Assembly: GCF_011516635.5 (NCBI RefSeq)
Contig: NZ_CP096255.1
Span: forward strand, 8,877,501-8,941,500
DNA length: 64,000 nucleotides
DNA from: Bradyrhizobium barranii subsp. apii
GTDB taxonomy: Bacteria > Pseudomonadota > Alphaproteobacteria > Rhizobiales > Xanthobacteraceae
Reading direction: 5' to 3'
A program made the translations under genes and the position numbers. Positions 8,049-16,271 of this stretch are shown here, in pieces. The notes beneath the pieces are model-generated. The model ran no database searches. It was not told the DNA's origin and saw only the letters and a program-made list of their open reading frames with translations. Each line of letters starts with the position of its first letter. The stretch's first letter is position 1.

Positions 8049-9278
8049 ATGGATTACGCCCAGTTCTTCAATACCGCCCTCGATCGTCTCCACACCGAGC
8101 GGCGCTACCGCGTGTTCGCCGATCTCGAACGCATCGCCGGTCGGTTCCCGCATGCGCTCTGGCACTCGCCGAAGGGCAAACGCGACGTCGTGATCTGGTG
8201 CTCCAACGATTATCTCGGCATGGGCCAGCACCCGAAGGTGGTCGGCGCCATGGTCGAAACCGCGACCCGCGTCGGCACCGGCGCAGGCGGCACCCGCAAC
8301 ATCGCCGGCACGCATCATCCGCTGGTGCAACTCGAGGCCGAGCTCGCCGATCTCCACGGCAAGGAAGCGTCGCTGCTGTTCACCTCGGGCTATGTCTCGA
8401 ACCAGACCGGCATCGCGACCATCGCGAAGCTCATTCCGAACTGCTTGATCCTGTCGGACGAGCTCAACCACAATTCGATGATCGAGGGCATCCGCCAGTC
8501 CGGCTGCGAGCGCGTCGTGTTCCGCCACAACGACCTCGCCGACCTCGAAGAGAAGTTGAAGGCCGCAGGTCCGAACCGGCCGAAGCTGATCGCCTGCGAG
8601 AGCCTCTATTCGATGGACGGCGACGTTGCTCCGCTCGCCAAGATCTGCGATCTCGCCGAGAAATATGGCGCGATGACCTATGTCGACGAGGTCCATGCCG
8701 TCGGCATGTACGGCCCGCGCGGCGGCGGCATCGCCGAGCGTGACGGCGTCATGCATCGCATCGACATTCTCGAAGGCACGCTGGCCAAGGCATTCGGCTG
8801 CCTCGGCGGCTACATCGCCGCCAACGGCCAGATCATCGACGCCGTGCGCTCCTACGCGCCGGGCTTCATCTTCACCACCGCGCTGCCGCCGGCGATCTGC
8901 TCGGCCGCGACCGCCGCGATCAAGCATCTGAAGACCTCGAACTGGGAGCGCGAGCGCCACCAGGACCGCGCCGCCCGCGTCAAGGCGATCCTCAATGCTG
9001 CCGGCCTGCCTGTGATGTCGAGCGACACCCATATCGTGCCGCTGTTCATCGGCGATGCCGAGAAGTGCAAGCAGGCGTCCGACCTGCTGCTGGAACAGCA
9101 CGGCATCTACATTCAGCCGATCAACTATCCGACGGTGGCCAAGGGCACCGAACGCCTGCGCATCACGCCCTCGCCCTATCACGACGACGGCTTGATCGAT
9201 CAGCTCGCCGAAGCGCTCTTGCAGGTATGGGACCGCCTGGGTCTGCCGCTCAAGCAAAAGTCGCTGGCGGCGGAGTAG
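8049..9278 (+). CDS. hemA: 5-aminolevulinate synthase
   Basis: A 409-residue pyridoxal-phosphate enzyme that condenses glycine with succinyl-CoA to 5-aminolevulinate, the first step of heme synthesis by the C4 (Shemin) route used in alphaproteobacteria. The protein starts MDYAQFFNTALDRLHTERRY. GAGGTRNIAGTHHPLVQLE, DELNHNSMIEGIR, DEVHAVGMYG and the PLP-lysine motif GTLAKAFGCLGG are present. Length and sequence agree with Bradyrhizobium HemA as I remember it. The ATG at 8049 was preferred over a TTG two codons upstream. The FixK box upstream links heme supply to microaerobic growth and symbiosis. Confidence 0.97.
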   Translation: MDYAQFFNTALDRLHTERRYRVFADLERIAGRFPHALWHSPKGKRDVVIWCSNDYLGMGQHPKVVGAMVETATRVGTGAGGTRNIAGTHHPLVQLEAELADLHGKEASLLFTSGYVSNQTGIATIAKLIPNCLILSDELNHNSMIEGIRQSGCERVVFRHNDLADLEEKLKAAGPNRPKLIACESLYSMDGDVAPLAKICDLAEKYGAMTYVDEVHAVGMYGPRGGGIAERDGVMHRIDILEGTLAKAFGCLGGYIAANGQIIDAVRSYAPGFIFTTALPPAICSAATAAIKHLKTSNWERERHQDRAARVKAILNAAGLPVMSSDTHIVPLFIGDAEKCKQASDLLLEQHGIYIQPINYPTVAKGTERLRITPSPYHDDGLIDQLAEALLQVWDRLGLPLKQKSLAAE

Positions 9279-9288
9279 GCCTGCTTCC

Positions 9289-9448
9289 ACCCTCCCCTGA
9301 AGGGGGAGGGGCGGCTCACATTGAGCGCAGCGAAAATGGGAGACGGGGTGGGGTGACAGTCTCTCCACCTCTGACGCTGCTCGTGTGGAAAGATCACCCC
9401 ACCCCGCTCGCGCTTCGCGCGATCGACCCTCCCCCTCCAGGGGAGGGT
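9289..9448. repeat. dispersed intergenic palindromic element (about 160 bp)
   Basis: The left arm 9289-9310 and right arm 9427-9448 are 22-base inverted repeats with one mismatch (ACCCTCCCCTG... and ...AGGGGAGGGT). Inside are further complementary blocks, GGGGTGGGGTGA near 9345 and TCACCCCACCCC near 9392. The whole could fold into a long hairpin. Elements with CCCTCCCC ends and GGGGTGGGG cores are frequent between genes in Bradyrhizobium. It fills most of the gap between hemA and the sensor kinase; the remaining 150 bases show no feature I recognise. Confidence 0.75.
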
Positions 9449-9599
9449 AAGCGGGATCCGCGTCCGCCCGCACCTTAACGACAACCCCAATTCCCGCCCC
9501 GGTAGGGCATTTCGCTGTCGCTTGCGCCCGCCCAACGCGCTAGATTTGCAGGGAAAATGAGTTCGGGCGCCCTCGCGCCCAGGGAGAAGCGCGCTCGCC

Positions 9600-12500
9600 A
9601 TGCTGCACGACTGGGGCGTGATCGCTGCCGCCTTCGGCTATATCGGCTTCCTGTTCCTGGTGGCGAGCCACGGCGACCGCCGCTCGCCGGCCGGGCGCGG
9701 CCGCGCGTCCGGGCTGATCTATCCGCTGTCGCTCGCGATCTATTGCACCTCCTGGACCTTCTTCGGCTCGGTCGGCTTCGCCACCCGCGCCTCGACCGAC
9801 TTCCTCGCCATCTATGTCGGCCCGATCCTGATGATCGGGCTCGGCGCCGGCGTCCTGCGCCGCGTGATCCAGCTCGCGAAGGCGCACAACATCACCTCGA
9901 TCGCCGACTTCATCGGCGCGCGCTACGGCAAGAGCCAGGCGGTGGCGGCAACGGTGGCGCTGATCGCGATCATCGGCTCGGTGCCCTACATCGCACTCCA
10001 GCTCAAGGCGGTCGCCTCCTCGCTCGAAACGATCCTGAGCGAGGACCAGGCGTTCTCCCACATCCCGATCCTCGGCGACATGGCGCTGATGGTGACGCTG
10101 GCGATGGCCGCCTTTGCCGTGCTGTTCGGCACGCGGCAGACCGACGCCACCGAGCATCAGCACGGCCTGATGCTGGCGGTCGCAACCGAATCCATCATCA
10201 AGCTGATCGCCTTCCTCGCCGCAGGCATCTTCGTCACCTTCTGGATGTTCTCGCCGCACGAATTGATCGAGCGCGCGATGAGGACGCCGGAGGCGGTGCG
10301 CGCCATCAACTATTCGCCGTCGATCGGCAACTTCCTCACCATGACGCTGCTGTCGCTCTGCGCGATCATGCTGCTGCCCCGCCAGTTCCACGTCAGCGTG
10401 GTCGAAAACTCCTCGGATGCCGAGGTCAGCCGCGCGCGCTGGCTGTTCCCGTTCTATCTCGTCGCCATCAATTTGTTCGTGATCCCGATCGCGCTCGCCG
10501 GCCTCGTCACCTTTCCGTTCGGCGCGGTCGAACCAGACATGTATGTGCTGGCGCTGCCGATGGAGGGCGGCGCGGGACTTCTCAGCGTCGCCGTCTTCGT
10601 CGGGGGGCTGTCGGCGGCGACCGCGATGGTGATCGTCGAATGCGTCGCGCTCTCCATCATGGTCTCGAACGACCTCGTGGTGCCATTGGTGCTGCAGCGG
10701 CGGCCGGAGGGGCGCACCGGCGGCGCCGATTTCAGCGACTTCCTGCTGCGCTCGCGGCGGCTTGCGATCTTCGCCATCATGGTGATGGCCTATTTCTACT
10801 ACCGCGCGCTCGGCAACACCCAGCTTGCGGCGATCGGCCTGCTCTCCTTTGCCGCCATCGCCCAGCTCGCGCCAAGCTTCTTCGGCGGGCTGCTGTGGCG
10901 GCGCGCCACCGCGCGCGGCGCCATCGGCGGCATGCTGGTCGGCTTCGCGGTGTGGCTCTACACGCTGTTCATCCCGAGCTTCATGGATTCCTCGACGGCC
11001 GGCATCCTGCTGCTCCAGCACGGCCCGTTCGGGATCGAGGCGCTGCGGCCGCAAGCGCTGTTCGGAGCCGACCTGCCGCCGCTGATGCACGGCGTGATCT
11101 GGTCGCTGTCGCTCAACATCCTGACCTATGTGCTGCTGTCGCTGGCGCGGCGGCCGTCCTCGATCGAGCTGGTGCAAGCCGATCTGTTCGTACCCAACAC
11201 GCTCGCGCCGATCTCCCCGAACTTCCGCCGCTGGCGCACCACCGTCACGGTGCAGGACATCCAGACCACGGTCGCGCAATATCTCGGACCCGACCGCGCC
11301 CGGCATTCGTTCGAGGCATTTTCGTTGCGGCGCAATGTTCGCCTGGAATCCGGGGCGCCCGCCGATTTCGAGCTGCTGCAGCACGCCGAGCACCTGATCG
11401 CCTCTTCGATCGGCGCGGCCTCCTCGCGGCTCGTGATGTCGCTGCTGCTGCGCAAGCGGACGGTCTCGGCGAAAGCGGCGCTGAAACTGCTCGACGATTC
11501 CCACGCCGCGCTGCATTTCAATCGCGAGATCCTCCAGACCGCGCTCAACCATGTCCGCCAGGGCATCGCCGTGTTCGACGCCGATCTGCAGCTGATCTGT
11601 TCCAACCGGCAGTTCGGCGATCTCCTGAACGTGCCGCCGCATTTCATCCAGTTCGGCACGCCATTGCGTGAAATCCTGGAATTCATGGGTGTGAGCGAGC
11701 CGGACAATCCGGTCGAGCGCGAAGCCATGCTGGAGCGGCGGCTCGCGGCTTACACCACCGACGGCGAGCCTTATCTCGAGCGCCTGCCCGACCGCCACAT
11801 GGTGATCGAGATCTTGACCAACCGCATGCCCGGCGGGGGCTTCGTCATCACCTTCACCGATGTCACCCCCACGTTCGAGGCCGCCGAAGCGCTGGAGCGC
11901 GCCAACGCGACGCTCGAAAAGCGGGTGCGCGACCGCACCGAGGAGCTGACCCGGCTGAATTCCGAGCTGGCGCTGGCCAAGAGCGCGGCCGAGGACGCCA
12001 GCATCTCCAAGACGCGCTTCCTGGCGGCAGCCAGCCACGACATCCTTCAGCCCCTGAACGCGGCGCGGCTCTATGTCACCAGCCTGGTCGAGCGCCAGCA
12101 CAGCGGCGAGGAGACGCGGCTGGTCGAGAACATCGACGAATCGCTCCAGGCGATCGAGGAGATCCTCGGCGCACTGCTCGACATATCGCGGCTGGATGCC
12201 GGCGCGATGACGACCTCGATCTCGAGCTTCAAGATGGCCGATTTGATGCGATCGCTGGAGATCGAGTTTGCACCGATTGCACGCGCCAAGAACCTGGAGC
12301 TCGCCTTCGTGCCCTGCTCGCTGCCGGTCGAGTCCGATCGGCTGTTGCTGCGGCGCCTGCTCCAGAACCTGATCTCCAACGCGATCAAATACACCCCGCG
12401 CGGACGCGTGCTGGTCGGCTGCCGCCGCCAGGGCCCTTCGCTGAAAATCTGCGTCTACGACACCGGCGTCGGCATCCCGCCGGTCAAGCGCGGCGAGATC

Positions 12501-13109
12501 TTCAAGGAATTCCACCGCCTCGAACAGGGCGCTCGGATCGCCCGCGGCCTTGGACTCGGCCTCTCGATCGTCGAGCGTCTTGCACGCGTGCTCAAGCACG
12601 GCATCGCCATCGACGGCAACAAGAGCGGCGGCTCGGTCTTCTCCGTGACTGTGCCGACAGCCAAGGCGATCACCCACACCGCTGCCGTCACCAGCGCGAC
12701 GCCGCTGGCGCGTAGGCCGATCTCGGGCGCCCTCATCGTCTGCATCGAGAACGACGCAGCGATCCTCGACGGAATGCGCACGCTGCTGAAGGCCTGGGAC
12801 GCCGAGGTCATCGCGGTCGCCGACCCCGAGGGCGCGATCGCCGCGATCGAAGGCGCGGGCCGCCGCGTCACCGGCCTGCTGGTCGATTATCACCTCGATC
12901 GCGGCAACGGCATTGCCGCCATCCGCGACATCCGCCGCCGCTTCGGCGACGGCATCCCCGCGATCCTGATCACCGCCGACCGCAGCCCCGCGGTGCAGGT
13001 CGCCGCGCGCGAGGAAAATGTCGCGGTGCTCAACAAGCCGGTGAAGCCGGCCTCGCTGCGCGCCCTGCTGGGACAGTGGCGCACGCAGCAGATGGTGGCG
13101 GCGGAGTGA
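9600..13109 (+). CDS. sodium:solute symporter-type hybrid sensor kinase/response regulator
   Basis: A 1169-residue fusion. Residues 1 to about 510 form a complete SSF-type symporter module of about 13 helices (YCTSWTFFGSVGFA; GATRQTDATEHQHG-like region). A linker with a coiled coil leads to a PAS domain (about 636-745), HisKA with phospho-acceptor His near residue 813 (AASHDILQPLNAARLY), HATPase (NLISNAIKYTPRG, GVGIPP, GLGLSIVERLA) and a C-terminal receiver with its Asp near residue 1096 (LLVDYHLD). This layout matches the NahK/CbrA-like group in which a transporter-like domain senses a solute. No separate target regulator is adjacent. GGGAGAAG lies 10 bases before the ATG. Confidence 0.92.
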   Translation: MLHDWGVIAAAFGYIGFLFLVASHGDRRSPAGRGRASGLIYPLSLAIYCTSWTFFGSVGFATRASTDFLAIYVGPILMIGLGAGVLRRVIQLAKAHNITSIADFIGARYGKSQAVAATVALIAIIGSVPYIALQLKAVASSLETILSEDQAFSHIPILGDMALMVTLAMAAFAVLFGTRQTDATEHQHGLMLAVATESIIKLIAFLAAGIFVTFWMFSPHELIERAMRTPEAVRAINYSPSIGNFLTMTLLSLCAIMLLPRQFHVSVVENSSDAEVSRARWLFPFYLVAINLFVIPIALAGLVTFPFGAVEPDMYVLALPMEGGAGLLSVAVFVGGLSAATAMVIVECVALSIMVSNDLVVPLVLQRRPEGRTGGADFSDFLLRSRRLAIFAIMVMAYFYYRALGNTQLAAIGLLSFAAIAQLAPSFFGGLLWRRATARGAIGGMLVGFAVWLYTLFIPSFMDSSTAGILLLQHGPFGIEALRPQALFGADLPPLMHGVIWSLSLNILTYVLLSLARRPSSIELVQADLFVPNTLAPISPNFRRWRTTVTVQDIQTTVAQYLGPDRARHSFEAFSLRRNVRLESGAPADFELLQHAEHLIASSIGAASSRLVMSLLLRKRTVSAKAALKLLDDSHAALHFNREILQTALNHVRQGIAVFDADLQLICSNRQFGDLLNVPPHFIQFGTPLREILEFMGVSEPDNPVEREAMLERRLAAYTTDGEPYLERLPDRHMVIEILTNRMPGGGFVITFTDVTPTFEAAEALERANATLEKRVRDRTEELTRLNSELALAKSAAEDASISKTRFLAAASHDILQPLNAARLYVTSLVERQHSGEETRLVENIDESLQAIEEILGALLDISRLDAGAMTTSISSFKMADLMRSLEIEFAPIARAKNLELAFVPCSLPVESDRLLLRRLLQNLISNAIKYTPRGRVLVGCRRQGPSLKICVYDTGVGIPPVKRGEIFKEFHRLEQGARIARGLGLGLSIVERLARVLKHGIAIDGNKSGGSVFSVTVPTAKAITHTAAVTSATPLARRPISGALIVCIENDAAILDGMRTLLKAWDAEVIAVADPEGAIAAIEGAGRRVTGLLVDYHLDRGNGIAAIRDIRRRFGDGIPAILITADRSPAVQVAAREENVAVLNKPVKPASLRALLGQWRTQQMVAAE

Positions 13110-13115
13110 GCGCGG

Positions 13116-13940
13116 TCAGTAGTCGGTCGAGACGCTGAGCGCGCGCCACCTCTCGAGCTCGTCGAGGCGTTGCCGGTCCGTCGCCGCGATGGCGTTCACG
13201 GCGTCGCTGCCGAACGCGATCCGCAGCGGCGGGCTGTCCATGTCGACGAGCTCCAGCACGACGGCAGCGGCCTTCGCCGGATCGCCAGGCTGGCGACCAT
13301 CGTAATCGCGCTGCATCCTGACGGCCGCTCCAACGACGGCATCGTACTCTGCCCGCCCTTCGCCGGTCGCATGCGCTGACTGGGCAAAGCCCGTACGGAA
13401 GCCGCCGGGTTCGACGATCGTCACGTGCACGCCGATCAACGCCATCTCGCGCGCCAGCGATTCCGAAAAGCCCTCGATGCCCCATTTGGCGGCCGAATAG
13501 GCCGCGCGTGCGGGGGCTCCGATCCGTCCGCCGACGGATGAGAATTGCACGATATGCCCGCGGCGCTGCCGGCGCAGGACGGGGATCGCTGCCTTCGTGA
13601 CGATGATGGTGCCGACCAGATTGACCTCGATCTGCTGACGGAACGAGGCCAGGCTCGTGTCCTCGACCGATCCGAGATCGCCATAGCCGGCATTGTTCAC
13701 GACCACATCGACGCCGCCGAACGCCTCCACGGCGAGGCCGATGGCCGCTTGCGCGGCCGCCTCGTCAGTCACGTCGAGCGTTGCGAGCCGCAGTCTTTCC
13801 TCAAAGCGTTCCCGCACCGGTTCGAGCGGACCGAGATTCCTGGCAGTGGCAACCACCCGGTCGCCCGCCGCAAGCGCGGCTTCCGTGATGGCGCGTCCGA
13901 GCCCGCGCGAGCTGCCACTGATGAACCAGGTCTTTGACAC
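13116..13940 (-). CDS. short-chain dehydrogenase/reductase
   Basis: A 274-residue classical SDR oxidoreductase. The Rossmann motif ISGSSRGLG near residue 8, the DVTD and NNAGYG motifs, and the catalytic SSVGG...YSAAK set are all intact. The Arg/Ser-rich cofactor loop (ATARN) suggests NADP(H) preference, as inference. The start is the GTG at 13940, just before SKTWFISG; the frame is open further upstream but there it only reads through the end of the P460 gene in another frame. It closes a minus-strand cluster with P460, an exported hydrolase and Ohr, and is convergent with the sensor kinase (6-base gap). Confidence 0.9.
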   Translation of the reverse strand: MSKTWFISGSSRGLGRAITEAALAAGDRVVATARNLGPLEPVRERFEERLRLATLDVTDEAAAQAAIGLAVEAFGGVDVVVNNAGYGDLGSVEDTSLASFRQQIEVNLVGTIIVTKAAIPVLRRQRRGHIVQFSSVGGRIGAPARAAYSAAKWGIEGFSESLAREMALIGVHVTIVEPGGFRTGFAQSAHATGEGRAEYDAVVGAAVRMQRDYDGRQPGDPAKAAAVVLELVDMDSPPLRIAFGSDAVNAIAATDRQRLDELERWRALSVSTDY

Positions 13941-13957
13941 GGCGGGCTCCTGACCGC

Positions 13958-14521
13958 TCAAGGCGCAAGCCGGGTGAAGACGTAGTCGCGGCTCTTTGCG
14001 CGGGCGTCGTGGCAGGTGAAGCAGGTGCGGTGCTGGGCCTCGTCGACCGGCTTGCCATTGATGAAGCGGCCGAACCCCCAGCCGCCGGTGGACGCATATT
14101 TTCTGGAATCCTTGACCATCACCTGCACCGTGGTGGCCGCGCCGGGGATCGTCGCGGATGCGAATTCCGGCGACTGTTTCCGTTTCCAGGCGCGCTTGAC
14201 CAGAATGGTGCCATCGGGGAACGGAAGCTTGCCGGCCTGATAAGCGTCGATTGCCGTCTGGTTGCCGACAACGGCGCGAAGCTCGTCGAGTGGCGCCGCC
14301 TCCTCGGCGGGCGCGATCAGCTCCCACTGCTTGTAACCCGCAGGAATCGTGACGCCGAAGATCGGCGAGGCGTCTGCCGTGTTGCCTTGTGCCGGTCCCT
14401 CGGCGAGAGCGATCGAGACCAGATAGGGCACGCAAGTCAGGAGAACGACGAGAAGGAGCGCGGCAAGCGTGAGAGCCGTCGCATAAGAGCGCTTGTTCTT
14501 TTCAGGTTCGATGGACGTCAT
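13958..14521 (-). CDS. membrane-anchored cytochrome P460-family protein
   Basis: A 187-residue protein with one N-terminal membrane helix (about residues 16-40) and a periplasmic domain. A single c-type heme site, CFTCH (Cys167, Cys170, His171), sits 17 residues from the end, as in the cytochrome P460/c'-beta family. Lys-containing GTILVKRAWKRK and GGWGFGRFINGKPVDE are also family-like. Related proteins oxidise hydroxylamine or bind NO or peroxide; which applies here cannot be told. It sits 17 bases before the SDR start, so the two are probably cotranscribed. The uncleaved-looking anchor would keep it on the periplasmic face of the inner membrane. Confidence 0.85.
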   Translation of the reverse strand: MTSIEPEKNKRSYATALTLAALLLVVLLTCVPYLVSIALAEGPAQGNTADASPIFGVTIPAGYKQWELIAPAEEAAPLDELRAVVGNQTAIDAYQAGKLPFPDGTILVKRAWKRKQSPEFASATIPGAATTVQVMVKDSRKYASTGGWGFGRFINGKPVDEAQHRTCFTCHDARAKSRDYVFTRLAP

Positions 14522-14587
14522 GACGTTCCTTCATGCTGGGATCGCGGCATAGCCTCGGTCCAATGGACCGAGGCATCGAATGAACGA

Positions 14588-15616
14588 TCAGGCGCCGTCG
14601 GCGTCGATGACGGCCTTGGCGAAGGCTTGCGGCGCTTCCTGCGGCAGATTGTGGCCGATGCCGCCGGTGATCAGGCGGAAGTCGTACCGGCCTGAGAACC
14701 TCTTGGCATAGGCGCTGGGGTCGGGATGCGGCGCACCGTTGGCGTCGCCCTCCATCGTGATCGTCGGGACGCTGATCACCGGAGCTGCGGCGAGCTTCTT
14801 TTCGAGCTCCTCGTATTTGGCTTCGCCCTGGGCGAGCCCGAGCCGCCAGCGGTAATTGTGGATCGTGATGGCGACATGATCCTTGTTGTCCAGCGCCGCC
14901 GCGCTCCGGTTAAAGGTCGCGTCGTCGAACTTCCATTGCGGCGAGGCGAGCTTCCAGATCAGTTTTGCGAAATCATGCGTGTACTTCTCGTATCCGGCGC
15001 GGCCGCGCTCGGTCGCGAAATAGAACTGGTACCACCATTGCAGCTCGGCCGACGGCGGCAGCGGCGCGTTGCCCGCGGCCTGGCTGGAGATCAGATAGCC
15101 GCTGACCGACACCAGCGCGCGGCAGCGATCCGGCCACAACGCAGCGATGATATCCGCGGTGCGCGCGCCCCAGTCGAAGCCGGCGATAACAGCCTTCTTG
15201 ATGTCGAGCTTGTCCATCAGCGCGATGATGTCGACGGCCATGGCCGCGGGCTCGCCGTTGCGCGGCGTCTCGCTGGAAAGGAAATGCGTCGAGCCGTAGC
15301 CACGCAGGTACGGGATGATGACGCGATAGCCGGCCTTTGCCAGGATCGGCGCGACATCGACGAAGGCGTGAATGTCGTAAGGCCAGCCGTGCAGCAGGAT
15401 CGCCACGGGACCGTTGGAGGGACCTGCTTCCGCATAGCCGACATTGAGGACGCCGGCGTCGATCTGCTTGATCGGACCGAACGACGCGTTCGATGCTTGG
15501 GAACGCGACGCTTCCGTCTCGGCGCGGGCGAGGTCGATCACGCCGAGACCGACGGCGACGGTTCCCGCGGCGACGCCGAAAAATTTGCGGCGGTGCTGGT
15601 CGATGATCTGTTTCAT
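14588..15616 (-). CDS. Tat-exported alpha/beta hydrolase, epoxide-hydrolase-like
   Basis: A 342-residue alpha/beta-hydrolase-fold enzyme. The N-terminus carries a twin-arginine signal (HRRKFFGVAAG followed by a hydrophobic run to about residue 32). Core motifs: oxyanion-hole HGWP (76-79), nucleophile Asp148 in GFDWGA, and catalytic His322 in GIGHNLPQE. An Asp nucleophile rather than Ser places it with epoxide hydrolases and haloalkane dehalogenases. Tat export implies folding in the cytoplasm and action in the periplasm. It lies between the Ohr and P460 genes in the same orientation (35- and 66-base gaps). The substrate is unknown. Confidence 0.88.
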   Translation of the reverse strand: MKQIIDQHRRKFFGVAAGTVAVGLGVIDLARAETEASRSQASNASFGPIKQIDAGVLNVGYAEAGPSNGPVAILLHGWPYDIHAFVDVAPILAKAGYRVIIPYLRGYGSTHFLSSETPRNGEPAAMAVDIIALMDKLDIKKAVIAGFDWGARTADIIAALWPDRCRALVSVSGYLISSQAAGNAPLPPSAELQWWYQFYFATERGRAGYEKYTHDFAKLIWKLASPQWKFDDATFNRSAAALDNKDHVAITIHNYRWRLGLAQGEAKYEELEKKLAAAPVISVPTITMEGDANGAPHPDPSAYAKRFSGRYDFRLITGGIGHNLPQEAPQAFAKAVIDADGA

Positions 15617-15651
15617 GGTGGTGCTACCTTGTTGATGGTTGGTGATGTCCG

Positions 15652-16071
15652 TCAGATCAGCGCGACCGTGACGTCGATATTGCCGCGGACGGCCTTGGAA
15701 TAGGGGCAGGTCTGGTGCGCCTCATCGACGATGCCGCGCGCGATCTCGCGATCGAGGCCCGGCAGGCTGACGTTGAGGCGCGCGCTGAGCGAATAGGCGC
15801 CCTCGTCGAGCACGAGATCGATCTCCGCATCGATCGCGCATTTCCGGGGAAGCTCGATCTTGCGCTTGCGGGCCGCGATCTCCATCGCGCCTTCGAAGCA
15901 GGCCGACCAGCCGGCCGCGAACAATTGCTCGGGATTGGTGCCGATGCCGGTGCCACCCGGCGGCGACAGCTTGACGTCGAGGCGGCCGTCGGAACTGCGC
16001 GATATGCCGTCGTGTCGTCCGCCGCCGGTATGGGTCCTGGCCGTGTAGAGCAGTTTTGCCGCTTGCGTCAT
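15652..16071 (-). CDS. ohr: organic hydroperoxide resistance protein, Ohr/OsmC family
   Basis: A 139-residue thiol peroxidase of the Ohr type, which reduces organic and lipid hydroperoxides. Both redox cysteines are present: Cys58 in SACFEGAM and Cys122 in QTCPYSKAVRGN. GTNPEQLFAAGW is the usual Ohr helix. The ATG at 16071 has AAGGAG about 7 bases upstream; the longer frame (to 16173) has no family match. It is first in the minus-strand group Ohr-hydrolase-P460-SDR and divergent from the ATPase-type regulator. The usual OhrR repressor is not adjacent. Confidence 0.92.
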   Translation of the reverse strand: MTQAAKLLYTARTHTGGGRHDGISRSSDGRLDVKLSPPGGTGIGTNPEQLFAAGWSACFEGAMEIAARKRKIELPRKCAIDAEIDLVLDEGAYSLSARLNVSLPGLDREIARGIVDEAHQTCPYSKAVRGNIDVTVALI

Positions 16072-16271
16072 GAAGGTCTCCTTGCCGTCGGGAAACTGAC
16101 TAGCAGCGGCAGCGGCAGGACACCCGTTTGGACTTGTGAGAAGTTGTGAGGCCCCGGCGCGCAGTCCCGCCACGAGGCCTGCATCAGCGGTCTGATGCCG
16201 ATGCAGGTGCGGCCTTGCCGAATTGCGATCATCTGGCTATCCGGTCGGTTTGAAAGGACCAAGATTTCGCC

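Noticed and set aside
9540..12893. 1117-codon open frame on the minus strand opposite the sensor kinase
   Set aside because: Low-complexity Arg/Asp/Gln-rich translation with no family features; it mirrors the third-position GC bias of the real plus-strand gene.
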